Below are positions 34,977 to 45,494 of a stretch of DNA of 64,000 nucleotides, piece after piece. Each line of letters starts with the position of its first letter. The stretch's first letter is position 1. Below the pieces are notes generated by a model. That model did no database searches. It was not told the DNA's origin and saw only the letters and a list, made by a program, of their open reading frames with translations. The position numbers and the translations under genes are program-made. The DNA is from Phallusia mammillata. Lineage: Eukaryota; Chordata; Ascidiacea; Phlebobranchia; Ascidiidae. The stretch is taken from the NCBI GenBank assembly GCA_003260075.1, contig QLIY01000219.1:85603-149602 (forward strand). The letters are read 5' to 3'.

Positions 34977-35092
34977 ATGATGAAGACGACCCGTATAGGA
35001 CGTCGAAACGTCGGAATAAAATTACATTTGCCAGAAGAGCTGAAAGGACGTCGAAAAACGTCGGAATAAAATCACATTTGCCAGAAGAGCTC
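34977..35092 (+). mobile_element. Penelope-type hammerhead-like motif and 48-bp tandem copy
   Basis: ATGATGA (34977-34983; consensus CTGATGA), then a hairpin arm GACGACC...GGACGTC with one A/A mismatch, then GAAACGTC (35005-35012) follow the hammerhead order. GGACGTCG...CGTCGGAATAAAAT.ACATTTGCCAGAAGAGCT starts at 34998 and again at 35046; the second copy has two extra A bases in GAAAC. Minimal hammerheads of this kind are known from Penelope-like retroelements. No reverse transcriptase is nearby. This copy is degenerate. Confidence 0.45.
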
Positions 35093-35559
35093 TTTAAACT
35101 TGATGCTATGCCTGGCAGCAATAGCTTATACAAGAAACAACTTGTTGCAAAACCGAATACCACAAATCATTGTAGGCCTACTTTTGAAAAACCTCACTAT
35201 AAAAAATACAAAACATTGCAAAGTTATCGCCATTAAAAACAACCAATTCTTACCCTGGCAAAAAAGTACGTCCAAAAGGCATATTCATTTCGATAAATGA
35301 CTTTGTCGTGATATGATTGTGCGACATCTTGGTGTTTTTGATTTTCCACAAAAGAAAAACGGAAAGGTGACAGAAAACAGAATGATCACAACTTCTTAAC
35401 CGAGGAGTTTATTTAAGACATGGGTAGCCTGAAGGAAAGCACAACAAAATTATACATTGTAAGACAAAGCTACAATAAATCTTTCCAAATGCCAACCAGA
35501 CCAACTACTTGCGATAGCCTTTAATCCAGCAGACAACATTCCTGAACAGAAGAACATGT

Positions 35560-35766
35560 TCATTTTGCAGCTGGCTGTGCGAGACTAAATTTGGGTAACA
35601 TCACAGCTTTACGCAGGGGCAACGCTGCTCGATTTGCTTGAGTGATTTCACGTTCGAGCGTTGAGACAAAAGCGAGAACTTTCGACGGGAACTGTTTTTT
35701 GGTATCGGTCGAGTGAAAAACGTGCGGGATACGAATTCTCGTTAGCGTTTTATGCAAATTTATGCC
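35560..35766 (-). CDS. Possible terminal exon of an unrecognised minus-strand gene
   Basis: A good minus-strand acceptor (CACTTTTTAG) at about 35776-35767 opens a frame to a stop at 35560: GINLHKTLTRIRIPHVFHS and later LEREITQANRAALPLRKAV, ending AQPAAK. Basic, composition suggests coding (perhaps a small organelle protein, a guess). No upstream exon could be joined with confidence in the 400 bp before the G3BP start, so the gene is incomplete or spurious. Confidence 0.3.
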   Translation of the reverse strand, partial: GINLHKTLTRIRIPHVFHSTDTKKQFPSKVLAFVSTLEREITQANRAALPLRKAVMLPKFSLAQPAAK

Positions 35767-36175
35767 CTAAAAAGTGATTTTAAAACGTTTTGTTTAATGC
35801 AATACTTGTTTACAATATGTCGGAAAGTTTCTTGTCGGCGTTATTTGGAAACTAACATTACATTTTTGTGGACTTGAACCACGTGCTAAAATTTTTAACT
35901 TTTTTCAACTGCCGACCGAGATTTGTTAACTATTATTAACCGTTGAATAATAAATTATTGTGTGCATTGTAAACAGCTATTCATTTTGTTTTAGGCTTTG
36001 TCTTAGCCCTTTCTTAGACTGTTCAGTGTTTTGTATAAGAGTACAAATGTTTGCTGCTTAGGTAAATAATTTCGTGCATGTCATACCAACGTTGATCTTT
36101 GTTAAATATATGTATAACATTTAATTCTGTGCCCATGTTTAGCACACAGGCTTTCATTTTAGTTGTTACTAAGCA

Positions 36176-39100
36176 ATGGTAATGATGGAAAAACCAAGCC
36201 CCATCCAAGTCGGGCGCGAGTTCGTGCGCCAGTATTACACATTGTTAAATAAAGCTCCAGAACTGCTTCACAGGTAAATCTGCAATATAAACACTCTTCA
36301 AAATTACTGCGTTTAAAATAATCACACAATAGTAATTCGCAATAACTACCATTTACCAAGTTGCTGTTAGCCTGTACTTGTTTGATACAGTTTCTTTAAC
36401 ATTACTAGCAAAATAAGCTTAACATACTTAATGCACAAAATAAGGTTATAATTAATTGCCCAGCTTTTAAGAAATCACAAGCCAGTTTCAAATGTATGCA
36501 AAAAATGTTCTTTTAAATCTATGTACGCATTGGCTTTAACTTGTATTTCCTACAAACAGCAATGCTTAGGACTAAATAATTGACTAACCAAAAGATTTAA
36601 TTTGTTTAAAACAATAAATATTCTTAGGAACACTATGCACGGACTTGAAAAGTAGTTTAATCATAAACATTACTGCCAAGGTAGTGGTGTATATAGAATA
36701 CATCGTGTAGACGTTTCGACAATATCTGTTGTCATCATCAGTACATGTTTTCAATCAAGCTGTGGAACATGGTATATAAAGCACTTTTTTTCCTTAGTGC
36801 TTTATATACCGTGTTCCACAGCTTGATTGAAAACATGTACTGATGATGACAACAGATATTGTCGAAACGTCTACACGATGTATTCTATATACACCACTAC
36901 CTTGGCAGTAATGTTTATGATTAAAATAAATATTCTCATCTCTATAAAATACATCAATGTTCACTCCAAGTTATAACTTCAGCATATTTCACAGATTCTA
37001 CAGCATTAATTCATCCTATGTGCATGGAGGAAGGTACTGCAATGGTGAACCTGAGCAGCCTGTTATTGGCCAAAATGTATGTACCACCAAAACGAACTGA
37101 AACTGTTAATAATATGACATATTTTGTCTGAAATACTCTTACTTTTAACCCCAGCTTATTGTGTGGTGGACCCAGTCTGCAGAACATGGCAGTTCCCGAC
37201 GAGATCTCGCTCGTGTAGGACCTATATGTCCTGCGTGCGCGCATGCAAGACCAATTTCAGCAGGCGCAAAGCAAGCTATATAGTTTAAGATATGATAATT
37301 AAAGCCTTTAATGCAAAATTTCCGCGTGCAGCTGCCATATTTTTTTTTCAAAACTAAATTGCGCGTGCAGCTGCCATACTCTGCAGACTGGTGGTGAAGG
37401 AAGACTATAATGAACGTTATGTCTGGAGATAAAAGTTTTTGAAAAACATCATGTCTTTTAAACTTTTTTATGGATGAGACCTATTGTGAAGGTGGTTTTG
37501 TTAATTATGGTTTATGCCTGCAGGAGATTCACTTGAAAATCAACTCCTTGAAGTTTCATGATTGTCGAACCAAGATTCGCCAGGTTGATGCCCATTCAAC
37601 AATTGGCAGTGGAGTTGTGGTGCAGGTCACTGGTGAACTCTCCAATGAAGGAATGCCTCTTAGACGCTTTATGCAAACCTTTGTGTTGGCACCTCAGGTG
37701 ATCACAAGACAGAAATTATTGTAATCCACAAAATTTTCAATTCAGACTTTATTGAGAAATGTAACATATATATGTCTAATGCATGGCACTTTTGGTTTAA
37801 TGAAATGCTCTAGTTAGCAGCTGTGCCTAGCACTGCCAATTTGCCACTTTATATCAAATGCTTGCATTAGGATGCAATGGTTTGTGATAAGGTTTAATGT
37901 TATAGTTTTGTAAGAGCATAATTATTCAAAACCCAATAGCTTGATCCAACTGATTCTGAACAATTAATCTCATGTTTTTTATTGTTCCATGGTATTTCAT
38001 TTGTTATTATTTCCAGTTAAGCCAGAGCAATACTAACATATATGTGTTTGTCATTAATGTTTATTCCTTGGTAAAAGCATTATGATAAGACAGTTTTAAC
38101 TAATTGCTTTTTGTTATTATTTAGGGAGACAACCCATACAAGTTTTATGTTCACAATGATATCTTTCGATATCAGGATGAGGTTTTTATGGACAATGTTC
38201 CTAATGATAGATCTGATGGTGAACAAGGTAAGAGATGCGATATACTGGGCATTTTTTGAGTGTTGGTGCAGTATTAAAAAAATGAATATTAATTTAAAAC
38301 TTTACTGATAGGGTGATATGTTAATAAAAATATTCTTTGAAAATAGTGGGAGTTTTGTTCAAAAATGTCTTTTTTACTATTTACACTCTATATTAACCTT
38401 AAGACTTAAGAGTGCTGTTGGAACTCTGGCCACGTACCTTTTTCCTTTGGCAAGTCCATTTGCTATTTGTTTAATATAGTGGAGGGCCATGTGTGTCTAC
38501 ATTAGCTCAGACGGCTGATCTCTCGTGCACTGATGAGCACTTTCAGGTTAAAACAGTGTACACTGTCTGCAGTTTGTCAATCCTTCACATAACCCCAAAA
38601 CATAACTCAATTTAAAATGTAATAGAATCAGAAGAGGAACTGGAACAGTCTCAGGCTCCAACACAAGTTCCTGCCTATCAAGACAAGTACTCCAGTCAAC
38701 CAGCCACTAACCAGAACTTGGACGAGCCTACAACCCTGCAGCAACCACCTGTCATGACTAACGGATTGGACCAACGACTTGAAGAAAGCCCTGTGAACGA
38801 ACCTGTCTCTAACATCCCTGATGTTCAGGAGGACCAGACCCCATCTCCTACAAGATCTTTGACACCGGAAATCAAACGAGAGGTAATTTTAGAAGCTTAA
38901 GGTTAAAGTGTATTGCTAAAGGTTGTGGCCTACAAGACTTCAGAATCAATATTTCATCTGTAAACAGTTGGGTTACCCTTTATGTTAGTGTTGAGGTATA
39001 TTAGGCCATTTCCATTTTGCATTTTGTTAACATTACTGACCATTCCAGAAAAAAATGTTTTTATGTGATGTATGTTGGAAATATATGTTTAAATTGTTAC

Positions 39101-41283
39101 AGTAAACCTCTGCTAATTCATTTGGACCACAAAGTGTGTCTGGATTAGTTGAAACCAATGTCAATTAGTTCAATTCTTACCGTATTACTAACCATTTATA
39201 TCTAGAGTTTGTAAGAATTAGGTGAAGATCCTGATTAACCGAATCCTGTTTAATCTAGGTTTTCTCTAGTTTCTTTACAATCACTGCAAAGTATGTATTT
39301 GATAAAACATTTCTGTTTCCAAACCATTTCAGCCCACCCCCACCCCAGCAATAGAAGACTTACAACTGGATGAACCCCCAAAAGTTGTTGAGCAACCAAA
39401 AGAAGAGGAAGCTATTGTGGAAACTAAACCAACTGCTCCTAAAATCTTGTCATGGGCAGATCGTGCATCAAAAAATACACCAGCTCAATCCAAAACACAG
39501 CAAGGAACAGTTGTTAAAGTTCACCAGGTAAGGATGCTTTTTCTTTTCAACACATTAACTTCTGCTCGATGTTAGTTCGCCAACGAGTAGACCAGGTAAC
39601 AAATATATAAGTTAGTTCAGTTTATTAACCGGTGCTCCGTGGAACACTAGTGTTTCATGAAAGATCGCCAGGTGTTCAATACCGGTCTATAATCACTGGT
39701 TCAACACAGTGGATGTAATTAGCTTTTCTTTTATGAAAGTAATTATCCACTATTACCCGTTTGAATGTTCCATCGATATTTGCTTTATTTATTGTTCTTA
39801 AGTAGTATGAATGTAAAGTACAACACAATGCATGAGCTTTTTTGCATTATGAAAGTTCGTTTGGTGTTCCACAAGAGTATTTTTGTCCCTAAAGTGTTTG
39901 TGGCTCAACAAAGGGTTGAAAAACATTAATGCTGCACCCTCAAAAGTTCGGTTATTTTATAGTTGCACTTCGGGTCAAAAACTTCGTAGGCTGGTGCATT
40001 GTGCTTAAAGGTTATTCATTGCATTGCCATGAAAGTCATTTATGCCTGACTGCATCTAATTACAATGTTTACAATTTATTCAGCAACCAGAACCAACAGA
40101 GCCAACTGAAGCACCGCCAAGGGCCCAACGTCCACAAAGACCAAACCAGAGGAATTACCAGCGGGATGATGATCGTGATCGTGGTTTTGGTGACAGGTCA
40201 GATCAACCAAGACGTTCTGGGCCTATTGGAGCTGGTACCACTGGCCCACCCGGGGGTCGCGACCAGATGCCAATCAGATATCCTGACCAGCAACAAATCT
40301 TTGTTGGAAATTTGCCTTATGACATTTCTGAAAGTGATTTAAAAGACCATTTTGCAGGTGTGTAAAACGAACTGCTGCTTTGATTGCATTTTGTATCAGT
40401 TTTTTAAGTGAAAATATTCTGCAGATTTTGGAAAAGTTATTGAGGTTCGAATCAACCATTCACACTCCAACAATCCAAGCTTTGGTTTTGTCATTTTCGA
40501 GGAATGTCAAGCTGTTGACCGTGTTCTGGAAGTCATGGTAAGAATCCAAAACACGTATTTGCAATCAAGCAGTTCTTTGTGTTAAGTGGTTCTCAACCTT
40601 TTATAGGATAGCGTACCACCTGGTAACGTTTTGTTTCGCTTTCGCCAGTTTAAATAGGTACACAAAGCAGTATATTTTTCTCGATCAGACTATAATATTT
40701 CTAAAACGAGCAAGGTTAGCAATTTCTGAGGAATGTCCAAAACCAGAGTTTGTCCCAAACCAGGTCCAATTAGTTGGGTATGATAAATTGAAGTTCTTGA
40801 TCTGACTTCAATTGAGTATAACAGAAAGCTGCTCACACCACCTGAAAAGTTCCGGGCACCACTAGTGGTCTGCAGACCACAGGTTGAGAACCACTGCTCT
40901 AATGGATAAATAAGAAGCAATTACACTTTAAGTTACTAACAACAGCAAACTAGAAGCTGGTTGGGTAAAAAAAAGTGTGTAACATTACAAAATATTGGCA
41001 GTTGAACATTAGTAGGTTTTAAACTTGCTATTTTTTACAGCCGACGCATTACAAAGACAAGCACCGTATCAACATAGAGGAAAAGAAGCAGCGTAGCGCA
41101 AGGGACAACAATAGACGGATTGGTGGCGACCAGAGACGTGGCCCAGGCATGATGGGCGATGGTCGTGGTGCCAGACGCGGCGGCGGTGGCGGCCCAATGG
41201 GAATAAGACGTGATCGGCAAGGTTCCAGAGAAGCTCGGGATGGCCAACCTCGGCCAAGTCATAACACAGGCCAGCGTCGGTGA
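36176..41283 (+). CDS. G3BP: G3BP stress-granule RNA-binding protein
   Basis: Nine exons, 36176-36273, 36995-37076, 37524-37697, 38125-38227, 38626-38882, 39333-39527, 40084-40357, 40425-40537, 41041-41283, join in phase for 512 residues, close to vertebrate G3BP (about 450-480). G3BP nucleates stress granules and binds RNA and Caprin/USP10 partners in the cytoplasm. The NTF2-like domain runs from [20 protein letters not shown] through [24 protein letters not shown] and [16 protein letters not shown]. An acidic, Pro/Gln-rich middle includes [10 protein letters not shown], a motif shared by the family. The RRM has RNP2 IFVGNLPYD and RNP1-like SFGFVIFEE. The C-terminus is an Arg/Gly region ([20 protein letters not shown]). 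The start is fixed by conservation. Introns carry a palindromic element and a hAT-type element. Confidence 0.96.
36656..36925. mobile_element. Near-perfect palindrome carrying hammerhead-like cores in both arms
   Basis: Two arms, about 36656-36785 and 36796-36925, are inverted copies around a 10-bp T/C-rich spacer with a single difference seen (ATGG versus ACGG). Each arm contains CTGATGA, a GACAA/TTGTC hairpin and GAAACGTC (plus strand 36840-36871; mirrored on the minus strand near 36710-36741). AATAAATATTCT occurs just outside on both sides (about 36613-36624 and 36926-36937), a possible target duplication. It lies in intron 1 of G3BP. Confidence 0.8.
40584..40896. mobile_element. hAT-type MITE in a G3BP intron
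   Basis: The left end reads AAGTGGTTCTCAACC and the right end GGTTGAGAACCACTG, near-perfect inverted repeats of the family seen at 6428 and related to 7654 and 53768. No clear target duplication was found. It lies in the last intron of G3BP between the RRM exon and the Arg/Gly exon. Confidence 0.65.
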
Positions 41284-41511
41284 CCAAGTCGAAATCCAAA
41301 GTGAAAAAAAAGAATTCGTTTCTGATGCTACTGTTGATGTTATTCTTTCTCCTTAACCTGGCAGCTTTTGACGACTGTTGTTTTTTCTCACATTCTGGGC
41401 GCCCCCGGATTTTCTAGGCCAATCTTTTCCTTAATCTCGGCGTACGCTGCTTCGATAGCTTCGCAACATGGCTGTGAGTTCGCGCATGCGCAGTGCGTGG
41501 CAGTGACGTCC

Positions 41512-41514
<3 letters not shown>

Positions 41515-41551
<37 letters not shown>
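41515..41551. repeat. Poly-C tract of 37 bases
   Basis: An uninterrupted run of 37 C. The complementary strand could form G-quadruplex structures. Runs like this are also a typical place for sequencing or assembly error, so the length should not be trusted. Confidence 0.9.
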
Positions 41552-41552
<1 letters not shown>

Positions 41553-43533
41553 TGGATTTTAAGTTTTATTTATTGCCCCGGCGCTTTTTACGAAGATCCG
41601 CCGGGGTCGCCAAGCCTTCACTTTTCACAGGTGTTTGAACTGAAGTATCGCGCCAGTTACACCGAATTTTTCCTGTTATTGGTCCGACCTGACCCCCCAT
41701 TTACCCCTTTTTACTCCCTACACCCTAATTACTACGCTAAACCGGCAAAAAAATGGATTTCATATTGATCATTTGCAGGGACGCATGCATTACATTAAAA
41801 CATCAGCACGTGTTAGTCATTAGCAAGTGTGACCGCTACAAGTATTGAAACCGCGAGCAAAATTATTTTTTTCTGTACAACCGTTTATATTTTATACACG
41901 TCTGGCAGTTATGAATTTCAAAGACAATTACTCCAGCTAAGTCACAAAAAGGTAAAATTTGCCCATTTTCCATCTCGAATGTTCAATCAAGTTCGACCCC
42001 CTTCGTAGTTCATCTTATACACATATACATTTTCTCGTATTTGGTGCAAACTGTGTTACAATTACCCAAGTGCTTCGAGATTTTCAAATACGACCCTTTG
42101 CAGGCAGTAGACTTTGAACAGCTAAACCCTATTTCGGACTACCTGTAGCACTGTAGCGTATTTATTACGACTTCGGCCCAAATCATTATAACACGGAAAA
42201 ATGTGTATTAAACGCATTGAAGCAACGGTGTAAACAATAAACATGCGAATTTTTAAATATCTTTGCGCCAAATTCGCCTACCTAATTAAACCCGATAAAG
42301 TGTTTAAAGCATTCACATAATTTCCAGCAATCCATATCTATAAAATGTAACTTTGCGAAAATCATTTCTGCCTACCAAATTCTGATGCTAAAATATTCTT
42401 TTCCCCAAAGCTGCTATTCTACACAAACCATTGGCTTGTAAATTTTGTACTTTAGCTCCATCTAGTGTTCAAAGCTCATTTTCTGAATTGGGCTTTTGTA
42501 CAGCAGCTGGTCGTGCCGCGCAAATTCCCTGTGAAAATTTCTTCGCCTGCGTAAACCCACCGGTGATACGCGCTCCTGAATGCACAGTTTTTGTTGTCGT
42601 TCGTGTGTAAAACGCAAAAACGTCGGAATTACATTTCTTTGGTAATAATCTGATGCCTTTCTATACACAGTCATATAGAATTTAACCTCTTTTACAAATG
42701 TTTAAGGACGATACTTGAATGAAAAGATAGCAGTCAGTTGAAACAAAAGTTGCAAGAGATATCCCGGGACAAAAATCGATTGCTTTTTTAAGTTGCACAC
42801 TTTAACCAGAGGTGCGACACCCACCGGGTTTCTGTGAATCTGAGGGTTCCACGAGGTTTCTTGTAAGATTTCGAACAGGATTGATAAATAGTTCTGTTGT
42901 TGCAAACAATACAACAGTGTTGGAACTCTCATTATAGCTCTCCAGTTGGTAAAAATCTGGCAATCTGTAAAATGCCGAGACGGCCGAGTGGGTTCTACAC
43001 CTATCTCGGTAGCTTGTTTCCCTAAGTAACGAACTTGAGCGGCTTTGCCCCAACCCAGTGGAACCTGATGAGTTGAAATAAATTGAACTCACCAGCCGCC
43101 TGAATCGAAAACTGATTTCAATTTTAAAAAATGTTTTAATTTAAAAAAAGATTTAACAAAAAACGATTCAATTATAACAGGCAGCTTGACGGCAGACTCG
43201 TGAACATAATGCATTAACGCTTTGCCGACCCAATAAAAATGAAACAAACAAACAAACAAATGTTACAAATTTAACAAAAATTGAATAAAATTCCAGAATT
43301 GGGTTGTTTTTGTCCCGGAATCCCGGGATAGGTCAACGTGGCAAATTTGAGAAACCCTAGTTCTGAACTTAATCAGCACTGAGTTTTGGAAGTTGAGAGA
43401 TATATATAGGCCACATATGCTTTGGCTCCACTAAATGTATGCTGTACTTTTTCCAAAACAAGATCGTTTTGGTCCTCTATGTCAGGGGTNTCATCAGGTA
43501 CAATGAGTCAGTAATTCACAACTGCCCTCTAGA

Positions 43534-43965
43534 CCAGGGGTCCGCAAATAGTGGGTCGCGAGACCTTCCGGTCTGGGTCGCGAAACATTTTAAATTTCCA
43601 TGAATATACGCATTGTATCTATAGTATTAATGAAATGTCAGCTTTTTTTAACCTCCTAATTATTATTGCATTGTTACATATGACTACGTACAGTCTATGT
43701 AACAATACAATAAGTTAAGCGCACCTGTGCAAGCAGTCTTGCGTTTTCTGCACTATCTTATTAAAAGCAAATTCGCAAAATATAAAACAGACAGCATTTT
43801 TTACTGGTTCGGTTCCGGTTCGGGTCCAACGCCAAACAAAATATGGGGTTCAACTCCGGTTCGGGTTTTTAGAAAATCGTAATTAGCGGTTCGGGTTCGG
43901 TTCGGGTTTAATGAAATTAACCGCTCAAACCGGTTCGCGGGTTCGGGTTCAGTTCCGGTTCGACT
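43534..43965. mobile_element. Relative of element B followed by GGTTCGG-rich repeat
   Basis: The left part starts CAGGGGTCCGCAAATAGTGG and shares the GGGTCGCGA blocks and the TACAGTCTATGTAAC / GTTAAGCGCAC region with the element at 17860, in the opposite orientation. After about 43800 the sequence changes to GGTTCGGTTCGGG-type repeats and ends near CTCCCTGG. The two ends do not match as one inverted repeat, so this is a truncated or nested element. Confidence 0.5.
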
Positions 43966-45494
43966 CCCTGGTTGTGACATTTAATAACAAAAGTTACACC
44001 TCTCAATCTTGTGACTGCTAGTCATATACCTAGAGTATATTTGTGCCCAAGGATTCAAGAGACTTAATATGGCTCTCGACCCAAGAACGGTTTTCCAAAG
44101 TGGTAACTAATTCATTCGGTCCTTTTTTGTTTGCAACGCTTTGACTTGTTCTGTTTACTGTGAATTATTACGAATACGAAAACAAAATAAAATTATATGA
44201 TTGATTGATTGGTAAACGTTTAATCTGATTCGTGCTATTGACATGTATTTGATTCCACCCAACGAGCGAACATTACTTTCAATTGTTCTGTCTGTGTACA
44301 CAGTAATAGTCTGGATCTCGTGGCGTGGGTCAATTTAGATCAGTAGTTCTCTGGGAGAAGGTAGAGCAGTGAAAACGAAATAAAACTAATGAGTCATTTT
44401 TGTCATCCAGCTACTGGTAAAAGTAATATAATCTGTATTTACTGTATTGGTACTTTATTTTGCTTCGTGATTTCAATGATGATGTCACAATGCATTTTGC
44501 GCAATTTAGCAATGCCTCATTTATCGGGGCTTGTCTGCGCCTTAAAAAAAATTGACTGGTAGCAATAGATTTGTGCTTGGCCGAACCGAGTCAGAACCCA
44601 AGTGCTCGGTACATCGGCGCTTGGTCGCATTAACTTAGCCGAGCGTTAGACTTGAAAACGCGAAACCCTACTACGAATTAATTACTTGCTTATTACACAA
44701 TAATTTAACGGGCAAGTCACAAAGTGTGATTTGTCCACTACTCACGTACGGAAATAGGGTCTCCAAGACAAATAGTGACTGTTTTCAAAAACGTCAAATA
44801 GTGGGAACATGCGCACCCGAATGTGTTTTCAATTAGTGATGTTGTTATTTGAAAAACGTTGGTTTTACCTAGCTTGCTTCACATGTTACGCAGAAGGTAC
44901 CTCTACAACTTTGATGCGGCCCTGGGATCTGAAAAGGGGGCATTAAAATCAGTAAAACACGTCATGTGAATGAAAGCGGTGCGTGACCGTCACTATACAA
45001 TATACACTGAGCGTGATCGACCATGTGTACTGTCTGCAGTCAGTGGTATCATGTTGTATTAACTAGCCTTTTTTACTTAAAGCGAATTATCACATAGATA
45101 TTGTAAATAATTTAAAATTATTTTTAAATTTTTGTTATTTTGCGGGACATTTATATATTACGTAGACCTAAAAGAGGCGGTACCAGAAAATAGGTTGAGC
45201 AACACTGGTTTAAATGCATGAGCGTCTCTAATCACAAGGTATGCTACAGCACAAAAAAATGCGAGTTTCAACGAAAGTATTCATACGGAATGGTAGATTT
45301 TTTTTTTTTTAATTTTTTTTTTTTGATTGGTTTAATCTTGTCAGGCGAAAAACTATTAAAGTTATAGCTAAAAGTTATGATAAAAACAACACTAGTAGAC
45401 AAATTCCTTGATTATTTTCTGTGCTTGCAGATTAATAGGAAAAGTATTTACTTGGGCAGTTTTGGCTTCTACAATAAATCTTTGTGTTTCCTAA

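Larger units (their letters stand above)
41284..45494. other. Repeat-rich intergenic region
   Basis: No gene was recognised across 4.2 kb. It holds a 37-base C run (41515-41551), a relative of element B (from 43534), GGTTCGG-rich sequence (43805-43965), an ambiguous base (43490) and long T runs (about 45297-45325). A phrase at 42970-43010 containing GGCCGAGTGG resembles a tRNA D-arm but no tRNA can be folded there. Confidence 0.5.

Noticed and set aside
35868-35890. Minus-strand GTGGTTCAAGTCCAC resembling a tRNA T-arm
   Set aside because: No D-arm, anticodon arm or acceptor stem at the right distance; an isolated match is expected by chance.
36656-36925. Assembly artefact as the explanation of the palindrome
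   Set aside because: Not excluded, but one arm difference, a non-palindromic spacer and matching short flanking repeats fit a real insertion better than a read chimera.
38500-38580. TAGCTCAGACGGCT resembling a tRNA A box, possible SINE head
   Set aside because: No B box at the expected distance and no A-rich tail or target duplication was seen.
42970-43015. tRNA-like phrase with GGCCGAGTGG
   Set aside because: It looks like a D-arm, but no matching acceptor stem, anticodon arm or TTCRA loop could be found in place.
42802-43092. 96-codon minus-strand frame in the G3BP-B4GALT intergenic region
   Set aside because: Surrounded by repeats, no splice sites or family resemblance; likely chance reading of repeat DNA.
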